From UBA7803 sp963822255 (GTDB lineage Bacteria > Pseudomonadota > Gammaproteobacteria > Pseudomonadales > Azotimanducaceae): a DNA stretch of 64,000 nucleotides. Under the pieces are notes generated by a model. The model did not search any database, had not been told where the DNA came from, and saw only the letters and a program-made list of their open reading frames with translations. The position numbers and the translations under genes are program-made. Shown here piece after piece: positions 57,375 to 64,000 of the stretch. Location: assembly GCA_963822255.1 (NCBI GenBank), contig CAWGGV010000006.1, forward strand, positions 434,001-498,000, given 5' to 3'. Positions within the stretch are counted from its first letter, which is position 1, and every line of letters begins with the position of its first letter.

Positions 57375-59432
57375 TCAGGAGATCGTTCCGGCGCGGAAGG
57401 TGCGCCGGGTAGCGGCGAGTAGCACCAGCGCCATCACGGCCAGCGCCAGCCAGGGCGAGGGCTCGGGCGCTACCACACCCGTGAAGCCGGACCGCGGATA
57501 GGCGTTCGCTGTAACGCCTTTCACCAGGGGTAGCGGCAGATCGCGATCGGGAGTGCCACCCGGCTGGGCGTTGTAGATCTGCTCGGAGACGGCAACGAAC
57601 GCGGTCCATCGGGACACCAGTGAATAGTCGAGGCCGAGCTTCGTCACCCGCGCCTGGATCATGTCGTTGTCCTCCGCCGACGGCCGGCGCTGCGGCGGCG
57701 TGACCAGCTCGTGCATGGCGTCGGCGATCGACGAACGCGCCCAGATGGCCGCGATGGGGTTGTTTTCGGCCGTCGTCGGCCGTGCCGGAAACGACACCGG
57801 CAGGCGCAGCTCGGCGGCGTGGCCGCGTGCCCGTCCGTGCACGCGGATCTGATAGTCGCCGGGCTGGGTGTAGCGCCCCTGCACCCTTACCGAGCCGCCC
57901 GCGAAAAGATCGGGAAGCTGCGCCGGGGTCACGTCGGCGACCGGTGCATTCCCCCAGTCGATGGCGATGTCCGTGAGCACCGGCGCGTCGATGCGTCCGG
58001 CAAGCTCGTGGGCCACGTCGGCGACGGCCTCCGTCGGATCCATGTAGCGGGTGAATCCGTGACCCACCCGACCCAGCTCGTCCAACAGGTAGCGGTTGAC
58101 GCCCGCGCCGACGCCGAACGCATACAACCGCGCGTCCCCCCGCAGCGACTCGACCAGCCTGAGCGCCTCGAGCTCGTTGCCGATGTAGCCATCGGTGAGA
58201 AACACCACCAGACGCAGCGCGCCGGCCGGCGCCGGCACGGCGAGCGCCTGGCGGATGCCGGAGGTCATCATGGTGCCGCCGGACCCGCGGAGCGAGTCGG
58301 TATAGGCTGCGCCGCGTCGCAGGTTGTCCGGCGTGGCCGGCAGGGGCTGGCGCGAAAATTCGGTCGCCGAGTCGGAGAAGCGGACGATGCGGAAAGAGTC
58401 TGTGCCGCGCAGGTTCGCCAATGCCTCCCGCATGAACGCCTTGCTCGCCTGCATGGGCAGGCCCGACATGGAACCCGAGCAGTCGAGCACGAACACCACC
58501 TCGCGCGGCAGAATCTCATCCTGCTGCGGCGCGGCGGGCGGCTCGATCAGCAGGCTGAAAAAGCCGCCGCGGCCATCCCGCGCGGCCAGCACGCCGGCGC
58601 TGGTCTGCGGGCCCGCCAGGGCGTACTGCAGCACGAAGTCGCGGTTGTCGATGGTGCGACCGCCGGCCAGGGCCACGTGCGCCAGGCGCGGCGCCGGCTG
58701 GTCGACCGTCACCCGGTGGGTGTCGCTGGCGGCCCAGCGCACCGGCACGCCAGCCTCCAGGTCGACGGCGATCGACACGCGTTCGGCGTCCACCGTGTCG
58801 GGGATGTCGAGGCCGCGCACCGGCGGATACTTCGGCAGGGCCTCCAGCTTCCATTCGCCCGCCGTGTCGGCGGGCACCGCGCTGCTCGCGCGCCGAGGCG
58901 CGTCCGCGCCGACCGGCTGAAACCTCGGCCCCACCACCAGCGGCACCACCAGCTCGTAGTGCCCGTCCACCTTGGGCACGGTCTGCACGTAGACCAGGGT
59001 CACCCGGATGGGGAGGCCCGGCATCAGGTTGGCGATGCGCTGGGTGAACATGTTCGGCCGATGCTGCTCGAGCAGCGCCGCCGCCTTGCCCGCTTGCTTC
59101 GCCGCCTCGAACGTCTTCTTCGCGGCGTGTATCTCCTGGATCTCGGCGCGGATCCGTTCGTCGCCGACCTCCATGGTCATGGCATTGACCGCGGCGTTGC
59201 GGTTCAGGGGAAAGAGGTAGCGGGCGTGCACCGGCACGGCCAGGGGATTGGCGAAGGTCTGCACCACGGAGACCGTGGCGAGATCTCCCTGCACGTCCGC
59301 GGTCACGTCGGTCTTCAGCACCGGAAACTCCACGCGTCGGCCGCCGACGTCGGCTTCCACCGTGCCAGCCAGCTGTTCCGCGCACGCCAAGGCGGGCAAC
59401 AACCACGCCAGCATCAGACAGACTGCTCTCAT
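57375..59432 (-). CDS. VIT/vWA surface protein with PEP-CTERM-like tail (dedicated exosortase target)
   Basis: 685 residues. A signal peptide (1-18) precedes a VIT domain (about 20-150), a vWA domain with the MIDAS motif D317-C-S-G-S, and a C-terminal region ending PEPSPW (656-661), a short hydrophobic stretch LALAVMALVLLAATRR and a basic tail. This tripartite tail is the PEP-CTERM plan that exosortases recognise and replace. VIT/vWA proteins in proteobacteria are the targets of dedicated sortase systems (family known as marine proteobacterial sortase target protein). Its ATG overlaps the exosortase stop (ATGA), so the two are cotranslated. The protein would be held at the cell surface; ligand unknown. 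Confidence 0.88.
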   Translation of the reverse strand: MRAVCLMLAWLLPALACAEQLAGTVEADVGGRRVEFPVLKTDVTADVQGDLATVSVVQTFANPLAVPVHARYLFPLNRNAAVNAMTMEVGDERIRAEIQEIHAAKKTFEAAKQAGKAAALLEQHRPNMFTQRIANLMPGLPIRVTLVYVQTVPKVDGHYELVVPLVVGPRFQPVGADAPRRASSAVPADTAGEWKLEALPKYPPVRGLDIPDTVDAERVSIAVDLEAGVPVRWAASDTHRVTVDQPAPRLAHVALAGGRTIDNRDFVLQYALAGPQTSAGVLAARDGRGGFFSLLIEPPAAPQQDEILPREVVFVLDCSGSMSGLPMQASKAFMREALANLRGTDSFRIVRFSDSATEFSRQPLPATPDNLRRGAAYTDSLRGSGGTMMTSGIRQALAVPAPAGALRLVVFLTDGYIGNELEALRLVESLRGDARLYAFGVGAGVNRYLLDELGRVGHGFTRYMDPTEAVADVAHELAGRIDAPVLTDIAIDWGNAPVADVTPAQLPDLFAGGSVRVQGRYTQPGDYQIRVHGRARGHAAELRLPVSFPARPTTAENNPIAAIWARSSIADAMHELVTPPQRRPSAEDNDMIQARVTKLGLDYSLVSRWTAFVAVSEQIYNAQPGGTPDRDLPLPLVKGVTANAYPRSGFTGVVAPEPSPWLALAVMALVLLAATRRTFRAGTIS

Positions 59433-60904
59433 GAGCTCACTCCTCGTTGTGGGTCGGCAAGGTCGAAGGCGCGCACGACCCCGGCTTCGAAGTCATCGGC
59501 CCCCGCCGGGGGCGCGTTCCAGGGGCTGATCCGCTGAATCATCGTCCAGCTCTCTACGCCGCCGGTGAGCCAGAGCCAGACGGCTTCGGACACGCTGGCC
59601 GCGATCCGGCCGTCGCCGCCCAGCCAGCTCACGCGAATGCGCCACTCGGCGCCGGCGGGGTCCCGGCTCCGGTAGACGGCCGTGGGCACACCGACGAGGC
59701 TCCGGCCGACGTAGCGCACCTGATGGCCGGCGCCTTCGAGACAGACCTCCGGCCCGTGCAGGTGGCGAAGCGGCGCGCGCGTTTGCGACACCAGCAGCGC
59801 GAACGGGCCGTAGCTCGCCCGTTCCGCTGCGCCGCCGAACCGGCTGAAGTAGGTGCGCTCCTGGGCAGACAGCGACCGCAGGGCGCGCGGCGAGTCGGCC
59901 ACAACCAGTGGCAGCGCGGGCAGCAGGGCCGGCGCCGAAACGTCCATGGGATGCGGCGTCAACGACACGATGACCGCCGCCGCCGCCGCAAAGCCCGCGG
60001 CAGCCAGCCGCTGCCAGCGCTCCGGCAAATCGGCAATACCCGCCGGTGGCGTCTGCCGTGGCGGCGCGCGGGGGCGCGCGCGCACCGCCCACCACCCAAC
60101 CGCGGCGGCCGCCCCGGCGGCAAATAGGAGCCCGATCAGGTCGTGCCACGGCTCGCGGGTCACGTCGATGCCGCCGATCCGGTCGGGGAACGCGGCGCCC
60201 ACCGCCAGCGCAACGACCCGCAGACTGTTGCCCGCCCAGGCGGCCGACAGCGCGACCATCGCGCCACCGAGCGCGGACGTCGGGCTCGGACGTCTCAGCG
60301 CCGCCAGCACGGCGAACGCCAGCAGGGTATCGGTGAGGAGCTGAGCGCCCGAGCAGGGCAGGTCGACGAGTACGTCCCGGCCGCCCAGCAGGATACTCAC
60401 GCCCTCACAGCCGACGCCCTCGAACGAGCGCTGCAACAGCCCGCAGGCAGCGGCGGCCGACAGCCGCTGGAGCGGATAGCCGAGCAGCCGCTGCAAAGCG
60501 CTCTCCAGCGGCAGCGAAAAGCAGAACACCACCGCGAGCCAGAACGGTGAGACGGCGCGGGCGCGCCGGGACAAGCCGGCGAGCACACCGAGCGCATAGA
60601 CGTCCACGCCCAGAGTGAGGGCGCCGATCAGGTTTACTCCGAGGAGTTGCGCCGTCAGGCGCACCGAGGCGGCGCACAGCAGCAGCACGAGCGCCCGCCG
60701 ACTGTCGGAGGACCACCGGCCAGTGGTCGCGCTGGTCACGCTCCAGACGAAGAGCCCCGCCACCAGGGCAACGACGACCCAGCCCATCGAGTCGTATCCC
60801 GGCGCATACCAGGTGGATACCAGCCACGCCAGCGGCTTCACAGCGAGCGCGGCGCTGCCGCTGACGACGCCGACGGTGGCGAGGCTTGGAACACGGACGT
60901 TCAT
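59429..60904 (-). CDS. Exosortase with C-terminal EpsI-like domain
   Basis: 491 residues. The N-terminal part has about eight membrane segments and the exosortase catalytic set: Cys184 in LPCSGAQL, Arg229 in NSLRV and His254 in WHDLIGL. The C-terminal 160 residues form a soluble domain with LHGPEVCLEGAGHQVRYV and SWLGGDGRIAASVSEA, which fits the EpsI (exosortase C-terminal associated) family. It is a multi-pass inner-membrane transpeptidase that cleaves the PEP-CTERM-like tail of its target. Gene context (VIT/vWA target, response regulator, kinase) is that of the dedicated sortase system, but the enzyme is an exosortase, not a class GN sortase. First gene of the minus-strand operon. Confidence 0.88.
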   Translation of the reverse strand: MNVRVPSLATVGVVSGSAALAVKPLAWLVSTWYAPGYDSMGWVVVALVAGLFVWSVTSATTGRWSSDSRRALVLLLCAASVRLTAQLLGVNLIGALTLGVDVYALGVLAGLSRRARAVSPFWLAVVFCFSLPLESALQRLLGYPLQRLSAAAACGLLQRSFEGVGCEGVSILLGGRDVLVDLPCSGAQLLTDTLLAFAVLAALRRPSPTSALGGAMVALSAAWAGNSLRVVALAVGAAFPDRIGGIDVTREPWHDLIGLLFAAGAAAAVGWWAVRARPRAPPRQTPPAGIADLPERWQRLAAAGFAAAAAVIVSLTPHPMDVSAPALLPALPLVVADSPRALRSLSAQERTYFSRFGGAAERASYGPFALLVSQTRAPLRHLHGPEVCLEGAGHQVRYVGRSLVGVPTAVYRSRDPAGAEWRIRVSWLGGDGRIAASVSEAVWLWLTGGVESWTMIQRISPWNAPPAGADDFEAGVVRAFDLADPQRGVSS

Positions 60905-60955
60905 GCCGCCGCAGTCTGCCGCGGCGCGATTGAAAGGCAGTGGAGGCGCCGTGAC

Positions 60956-60989
60956 GATTCTGCGGAATCTCGTGCAGATTCGGTGCAGA
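60956..60989. promoter_or_regulatory. Candidate OmpR/PhoB-type operator in the divergent promoter
   Basis: GTGCAGA occurs at 60972-60978 and again at 60983-60989, an 11-bp spacing usual for OmpR/PhoB-family regulators that bind direct repeats as dimers. Just upstream GATTC-TGCG-GAATC (60956-60969) forms a dyad. The site is between the exosortase operon (minus) and the response regulator (plus), so it may coordinate both. No binding shown; the regulator at 61029 is the obvious candidate. Confidence 0.4.
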
Positions 60990-61028
60990 GCGCGGTTGGC
61001 GGGCCGAACCCGGTGCTAAAATCCCGCC

Positions 61029-61724
61029 ATGACTCTCCCGGACCCGCGCCGCGTCTTGGTGGTGGACGACGACCCGCACATTCGCGAGGTGGTGTGCTTC
61101 GCCCTCCACACGGCCGGCTTCGCCACCCTGGAAGCGGCCAACGGCGAAGCGGCACTGACCCTTGCCCGCCGCGAAGCGCCGGACCTGCTCGTGCTCGACA
61201 TCCTCATGCCGGAGCTGGACGGCATTGCCGTGTGCCAGGCACTCCGGCGCGACTCCAGCGTGCCCATCCTGTTCCTGTCCTCCAGAGACGACGAGGTCGA
61301 CCGCATCGTCGGGCTGGAGCTCGGCGCCGACGACTACCTCACCAAGCCGTTCAGCCCACGGGAGCTGGTGGCCCGGGTGCGGGCATTGTTCCGGCGCGTG
61401 GACGGCGCCTTCGAGAACGGCGGCGCCAGCATCCGCGCCGGCGCGCTGCGCCTCGAGCCGAAGTCGCTGGAGGCGTTCTGGAACGACACCTTGCTCGATC
61501 TCACCCACACCGAGTTCTGCCTGCTGAAGGTGCTGGCGAGCAACGCCGGCCGGGTGATGACGCGCGATGCGCTGATGCACAGCGCCTATGAGCAGCCGCG
61601 GATCGTCTCCGACCGTACCATCGACAGCCACGTCCGACGCCTCCGCGACAAGCTGGCCCGGGCCGGCGGCCAGCCGATCCTGACCGTGCACGGCGTCGGT
61701 TATCGGCTGATCGCCGAAGGTTGA
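61029..61724 (+). CDS. OmpR-family response regulator (dedicated sortase system type)
   Basis: 231 residues. The receiver domain has Asp57 in LVLDILMPELDG, the acidic DDDP pocket and Lys106 in YLTKPFSP. The C-terminal winged-helix DNA-binding domain has DLTHTEFCLLKVLASNAGRVMTRDAL and RTIDSHVRRLRDKL, the recognition helix. It fits the OmpR/PhoB family. Three bases separate its stop from the histidine kinase, so the two are co-expressed. Likely regulates the adjacent exosortase/target operon through the direct repeats in the shared promoter. Family known as the proteobacterial dedicated sortase system response regulator; exact subfamily not verified. Confidence 0.9.
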   Translation: MTLPDPRRVLVVDDDPHIREVVCFALHTAGFATLEAANGEAALTLARREAPDLLVLDILMPELDGIAVCQALRRDSSVPILFLSSRDDEVDRIVGLELGADDYLTKPFSPRELVARVRALFRRVDGAFENGGASIRAGALRLEPKSLEAFWNDTLLDLTHTEFCLLKVLASNAGRVMTRDALMHSAYEQPRIVSDRTIDSHVRRLRDKLARAGGQPILTVHGVGYRLIAEG

Positions 61725-61727
61725 GGC

Positions 61728-63353
61728 ATGGCGCGCACCATTCGTCTCAGGACGGTGCTGATCATCTTGAGTCTGCTGGTGCTCACCCTGCCGGTGGCGG
61801 GAATTCAGGTGCTGCGGCTTTACGAGAGCGCGCTGGTGCGGCAGACGGAGTCGTCGCTCATTGCTCAGGGGGTGTTCATTGCTTCGTTTTATCGGGCGTT
61901 GTTCCGCCGCGGAGAGTCGGGGTCTCGAGACCGCTCCTACGGCAGCGGATCCGGGCTGCCGCTGGCGGAAGGGCTGACGGACGATTCCATCCGCACCTGG
62001 CACCTCCGGCCGGCGCAGCTCGACCTGGCCGACTCGCCGATTCTGCCGCCGTTTCCGGACGGCTACGACGACCTCACGGCAGACGTCAGCGCACGGGGCC
62101 TGGCCGAAGAACTGGCGCCGGTGCTGAAGGACGCGCAGCTCGAGACGCTGGCAGCCATTCGCATCCTCGACCATCGAGGCGTCGTGGTCGCCACCACCGG
62201 CGAATCCCTGGGGCAGAACCTGTCACTGGGCCAGGAGGTGCAGCAGGCGCTGGCCGGCGCGTACGTCAGCCGGCTGCGGCGACGCCTTGACGTTCGGCCG
62301 TCGCCGCTCTCTTCCATCAGCCGCACCAGCGGTGTGCGGGTGTTCGTGGCGGTGCCGATCGTGATTGACAATCGCGTACACGGCGCCGTGCTGCTGTCAC
62401 GTACACCGGTGAGTATCCTGCAGGCGCTCTACGGCAAGCGTTACCTGCTGATGCAGGCGGCGGCGGTGATTCTGCTGGTGGTGCTCGCGGTGGCGCTGTT
62501 CGTGTCGCGGATGATCGGCCGGCCGCTGGCCCGGCTCGCCGACGGCGCCGAGCGCATCGCCCTCGGCGACACCAACACCTTGACCGATGTGCCGGCGCCG
62601 CGCACACGGGAGATCGCCAGGCTCCAGGCCAGCGTCGTCGCCATGGCGCAGAGCCTCGAGCAACGGGCCGCCTACGTCAGCGAGTTCAGCCGCCACGTCT
62701 CCCACGAGTTCAAGACCCCGCTCACCGCCATCGGCGGTGCGGTCGAGGTGCTGCGTGACCACGGCAACAACATGAATCCCGAGGTGCGGCGGCGCTTCCT
62801 CGACAACATCGACGCGGACGCGGACCGGCTCTACCGGCTGACCCAGCGGCTGCTGGAACTGGCCCGGGCGGACATGACCAGCTTCACAACCGCGCCGCTC
62901 GACCCGGCGCAAGTGGTCCGGGACACCCTGAGCGAACGCCGGGACGAGGCGCTGACGGTGGAGGTGGAAGCGCCGGCGGTCCCTCTCGTGGCCATGGCCA
63001 GTGAACCGGTGCTGGAAGCGGTGATCGGCAGCCTCGTCGATAACGCGGCGGAGCATGGCGCCACCAGCGCCCGCGTGTGGTTCGCGCACTCGGCAGAGCG
63101 TGTGGAGATCTGCGTCGCCGACGACGGACCCGGCATTTCTCCCGCCAACCGCTCGCGCATCTTCGAGCCGTTCTTCACCACGGCCCGGGAACGCGGCGGC
63201 ACCGGGCTGGGCCTGACCATTGCCGCGGCCCTGCTGCGCCGCACCGGCGGCGACATCACGCTGGCCGACGCGCCGCGCGGCGCGCGCTTCGTGGTGTCGT
63301 TGCCGGCGGCCGAGAGCTCGGCCGTCCCCTCGGCCAGCGCCGCGGTCCGCTGA
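61728..63353 (+). CDS. Sensor histidine kinase (dedicated sortase system type)
   Basis: 541 residues. Two membrane segments (14-28 and about 245-263) enclose a periplasmic sensor of some 200 residues. A HAMP-like region follows (MIGRPLARLADGAERI), and the H-box HVSHEFKTPLTAIGG has His326. The catalytic domain shows LVDNAAEHG (N box), DDGPGISP (G1) and GGTGLGLTIA (G2). The arrangement is that of the kinase in dedicated sortase systems. The signal is unknown; by context it is probably a cell-envelope or target-accumulation cue. Cotranscribed with the response regulator. Confidence 0.9.
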   Translation: MARTIRLRTVLIILSLLVLTLPVAGIQVLRLYESALVRQTESSLIAQGVFIASFYRALFRRGESGSRDRSYGSGSGLPLAEGLTDDSIRTWHLRPAQLDLADSPILPPFPDGYDDLTADVSARGLAEELAPVLKDAQLETLAAIRILDHRGVVVATTGESLGQNLSLGQEVQQALAGAYVSRLRRRLDVRPSPLSSISRTSGVRVFVAVPIVIDNRVHGAVLLSRTPVSILQALYGKRYLLMQAAAVILLVVLAVALFVSRMIGRPLARLADGAERIALGDTNTLTDVPAPRTREIARLQASVVAMAQSLEQRAAYVSEFSRHVSHEFKTPLTAIGGAVEVLRDHGNNMNPEVRRRFLDNIDADADRLYRLTQRLLELARADMTSFTTAPLDPAQVVRDTLSERRDEALTVEVEAPAVPLVAMASEPVLEAVIGSLVDNAAEHGATSARVWFAHSAERVEICVADDGPGISPANRSRIFEPFFTTARERGGTGLGLTIAAALLRRTGGDITLADAPRGARFVVSLPAAESSAVPSASAAVR

Positions 63354-63381
63354 AGCCTTGCGCCAGTCATCGCCACCGACT

Positions 63382-63405
63382 ATATTTCAGCATTCGTTGA
63401 AGTAT
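63382..63405. promoter_or_regulatory. Imperfect palindrome upstream of the ArsR-type gene
   Basis: ATATTTCAGC and its imperfect complement GTTGAAGTAT are separated by four bases (ATTC), an ATAYTTCARC-type dyad just before the start of the regulator. Such dyads are the usual operators of ArsR/SdpR autorepressors. Position and symmetry support it; binding is inferred. Confidence 0.5.
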
Positions 63406-63418
63406 TGAAGTTGATCCG

Positions 63419-63736
63419 TTGCTGGGCTTCGACGCCACCTTCAAGGCACTCGCCGACCCGACCCGCCGCGCGATCCTGCACGTACTGCGGGACGGCGCGC
63501 TCACCGCGGGAGAGATCTCCGCCAGGCTGGGGGTGGCACCGAGCGCGCTGTCGTTCCACCTGCGCGCGCTCAAAGGCGCGGACCTGGTGAGCGATCAGCG
63601 GCGCGGGCAGTTCATCGAGTACCGGTTGAACGCGTCCGTGCTGGACGAGGTGATCGGCTACCTGATGGCGCAATTCGGTGGGCGTTCGGCTGCGGACGCC
63701 GTCGGCAGTCCGGCGGCCGAGGAGGCGCGCCGATGA
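63419..63736 (+). CDS. ArsR-family (SdpR-like) autorepressor
   Basis: 105 residues from TTG at 63419; no ATG start is available in this frame after the stop codon at 63398. The winged-helix HTH has ALADPTRRAILHVLRDGALTAGEISARLGVAPSALSFHLRALKGADLVSDQRRGQFIEYRLNASV, the ArsR/SdpR signature, with no metal-binding cysteines. SdpR-type regulators repress their own operon with SdpI. The stop overlaps the SdpI start (ATGA). Probably senses a membrane-related signal through SdpI. The dyad upstream is a likely operator. Confidence 0.87.
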   Translation: MLGFDATFKALADPTRRAILHVLRDGALTAGEISARLGVAPSALSFHLRALKGADLVSDQRRGQFIEYRLNASVLDEVIGYLMAQFGGRSAADAVGSPAAEEARR

Positions 63737-64000
63737 CCGACCGAAAGTGGTATCGCTGGCTGGCGGGCCTCTGTGCCGTGAGCGTGCTCGCCGCCGTGGG
63801 CAGCCTGCCGTTCCTGCCCGACCGGCCAGTCGCCGTGCACTGGAACGCGCACGGCGTTGCCAACGGCTTCGCGGAGCCCTGGCAGGTTGCGCTGATCGGG
63901 CCGCTGCTGATCGCCGCCATGGCGCTGCTGTTCGCTGCCGCGCCGGTCATCGGCCCGTTCCGGCGCAGCTTCGTCCAGTCCCGGCGCACCTGGATTCGGC
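63733..64000 (+). CDS. SdpI-family membrane immunity protein, 5' part (runs off window)
   Basis: The first 89 residues are present. A membrane helix (WLAGLCAVSVLAAVGSLPF) is followed by the DUF1648/SdpI motif VAVHWNAHGVANGF and a second helix (VALIGPLLIAAMALLFAAAPVIG). In Bacillus SdpI protects from a secreted toxin and sequesters SdpR. Here the pair is compact and overlaps the regulator by four bases. The 3' end is beyond the window. Confidence 0.85.
   Translation, partial: MTDRKWYRWLAGLCAVSVLAAVGSLPFLPDRPVAVHWNAHGVANGFAEPWQVALIGPLLIAAMALLFAAAPVIGPFRRSFVQSRRTWIR

Overview
The window is very GC-rich, compact, double-strand-coded bacterial DNA. Its gene set suggests a gammaproteobacterium with an outer membrane and aerobic acyl-CoA catabolism: AcnA-type aconitase, thiopurine methyltransferase, RlmD, full-length Lhr, a TonB-dependent receptor, LolD-like ABC export and a REP-like repeat carrying GTGGGAGCGG. 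Genus cannot be fixed from sequence alone. No rRNA, tRNA, phage, transposase or CRISPR array was seen.

Layout. 0-9 kb is housekeeping and stress: the end of an SLC13 permease, a HAD phosphatase translationally coupled to acnA, a voltage-gated K+ channel with a zinc ribbon, REP-like repeats, Hsp20, tpm, a YcaQ-like glycosylase and a rhodanese. 8.85-10.46 kb is non-coding and holds six tandem units of about 270-310 bp. Each unit carries a long hairpin whose loop is conserved while the stem changes in a compensated way. 10.5-16 kb is an acyl-CoA degradation cluster (crotonase, CoA ligase, acyl-CoA dehydrogenase, SDR) with at least seven single-base frame breaks. 16-18.5 kb has an orphan ParA, a membrane-anchored unknown and a YihY/BrkB protein. 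18.5-27 kb is a minus-strand run, overlapping start-to-stop over much of its length: aldo/keto reductase, SRAP, an unknown, a LolA-like periplasmic protein, three FtsX-type permeases, a LolD-like ATPase and an outer-membrane barrel protein. 27-39 kb has an oligopeptidase B-like S9 protease, a CoA-transferase, Lhr, a degenerate EAL protein, an HDAC-family deacetylase and rlmD.

39.3-54.5 kb looks like an accessory catabolic island: acyl-CoA synthetase, CaiB-type CoA-transferase, amidohydrolase, acyl-CoA dehydrogenase-like flavoenzyme, PPOX flavoprotein, TonB receptor, LuxR-type regulator, SnoaL-like protein, class III aminotransferase, RidA, crotonase, double-hotdog thioesterase and sulfotransferase. 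Several of these genes are also interrupted by single-base indels. The substrate is unknown.

57.4-63.4 kb is the most system-like segment. A VIT/vWA surface protein ends in a PEP-CTERM-like tail and overlaps an exosortase carrying a C-terminal EpsI-like domain; both are divergent from an OmpR-type response regulator and a histidine kinase. This resembles the proteobacterial dedicated sortase system, but with an exosortase in place of the class GN sortase. The window closes with an ArsR-family (SdpR-like) autorepressor and the start of an SdpI-like membrane protein.

Main caveat: at least 14 single-base frame breaks fall in otherwise well-conserved genes. They could be assembly errors or real decay; the sequence alone cannot separate these.
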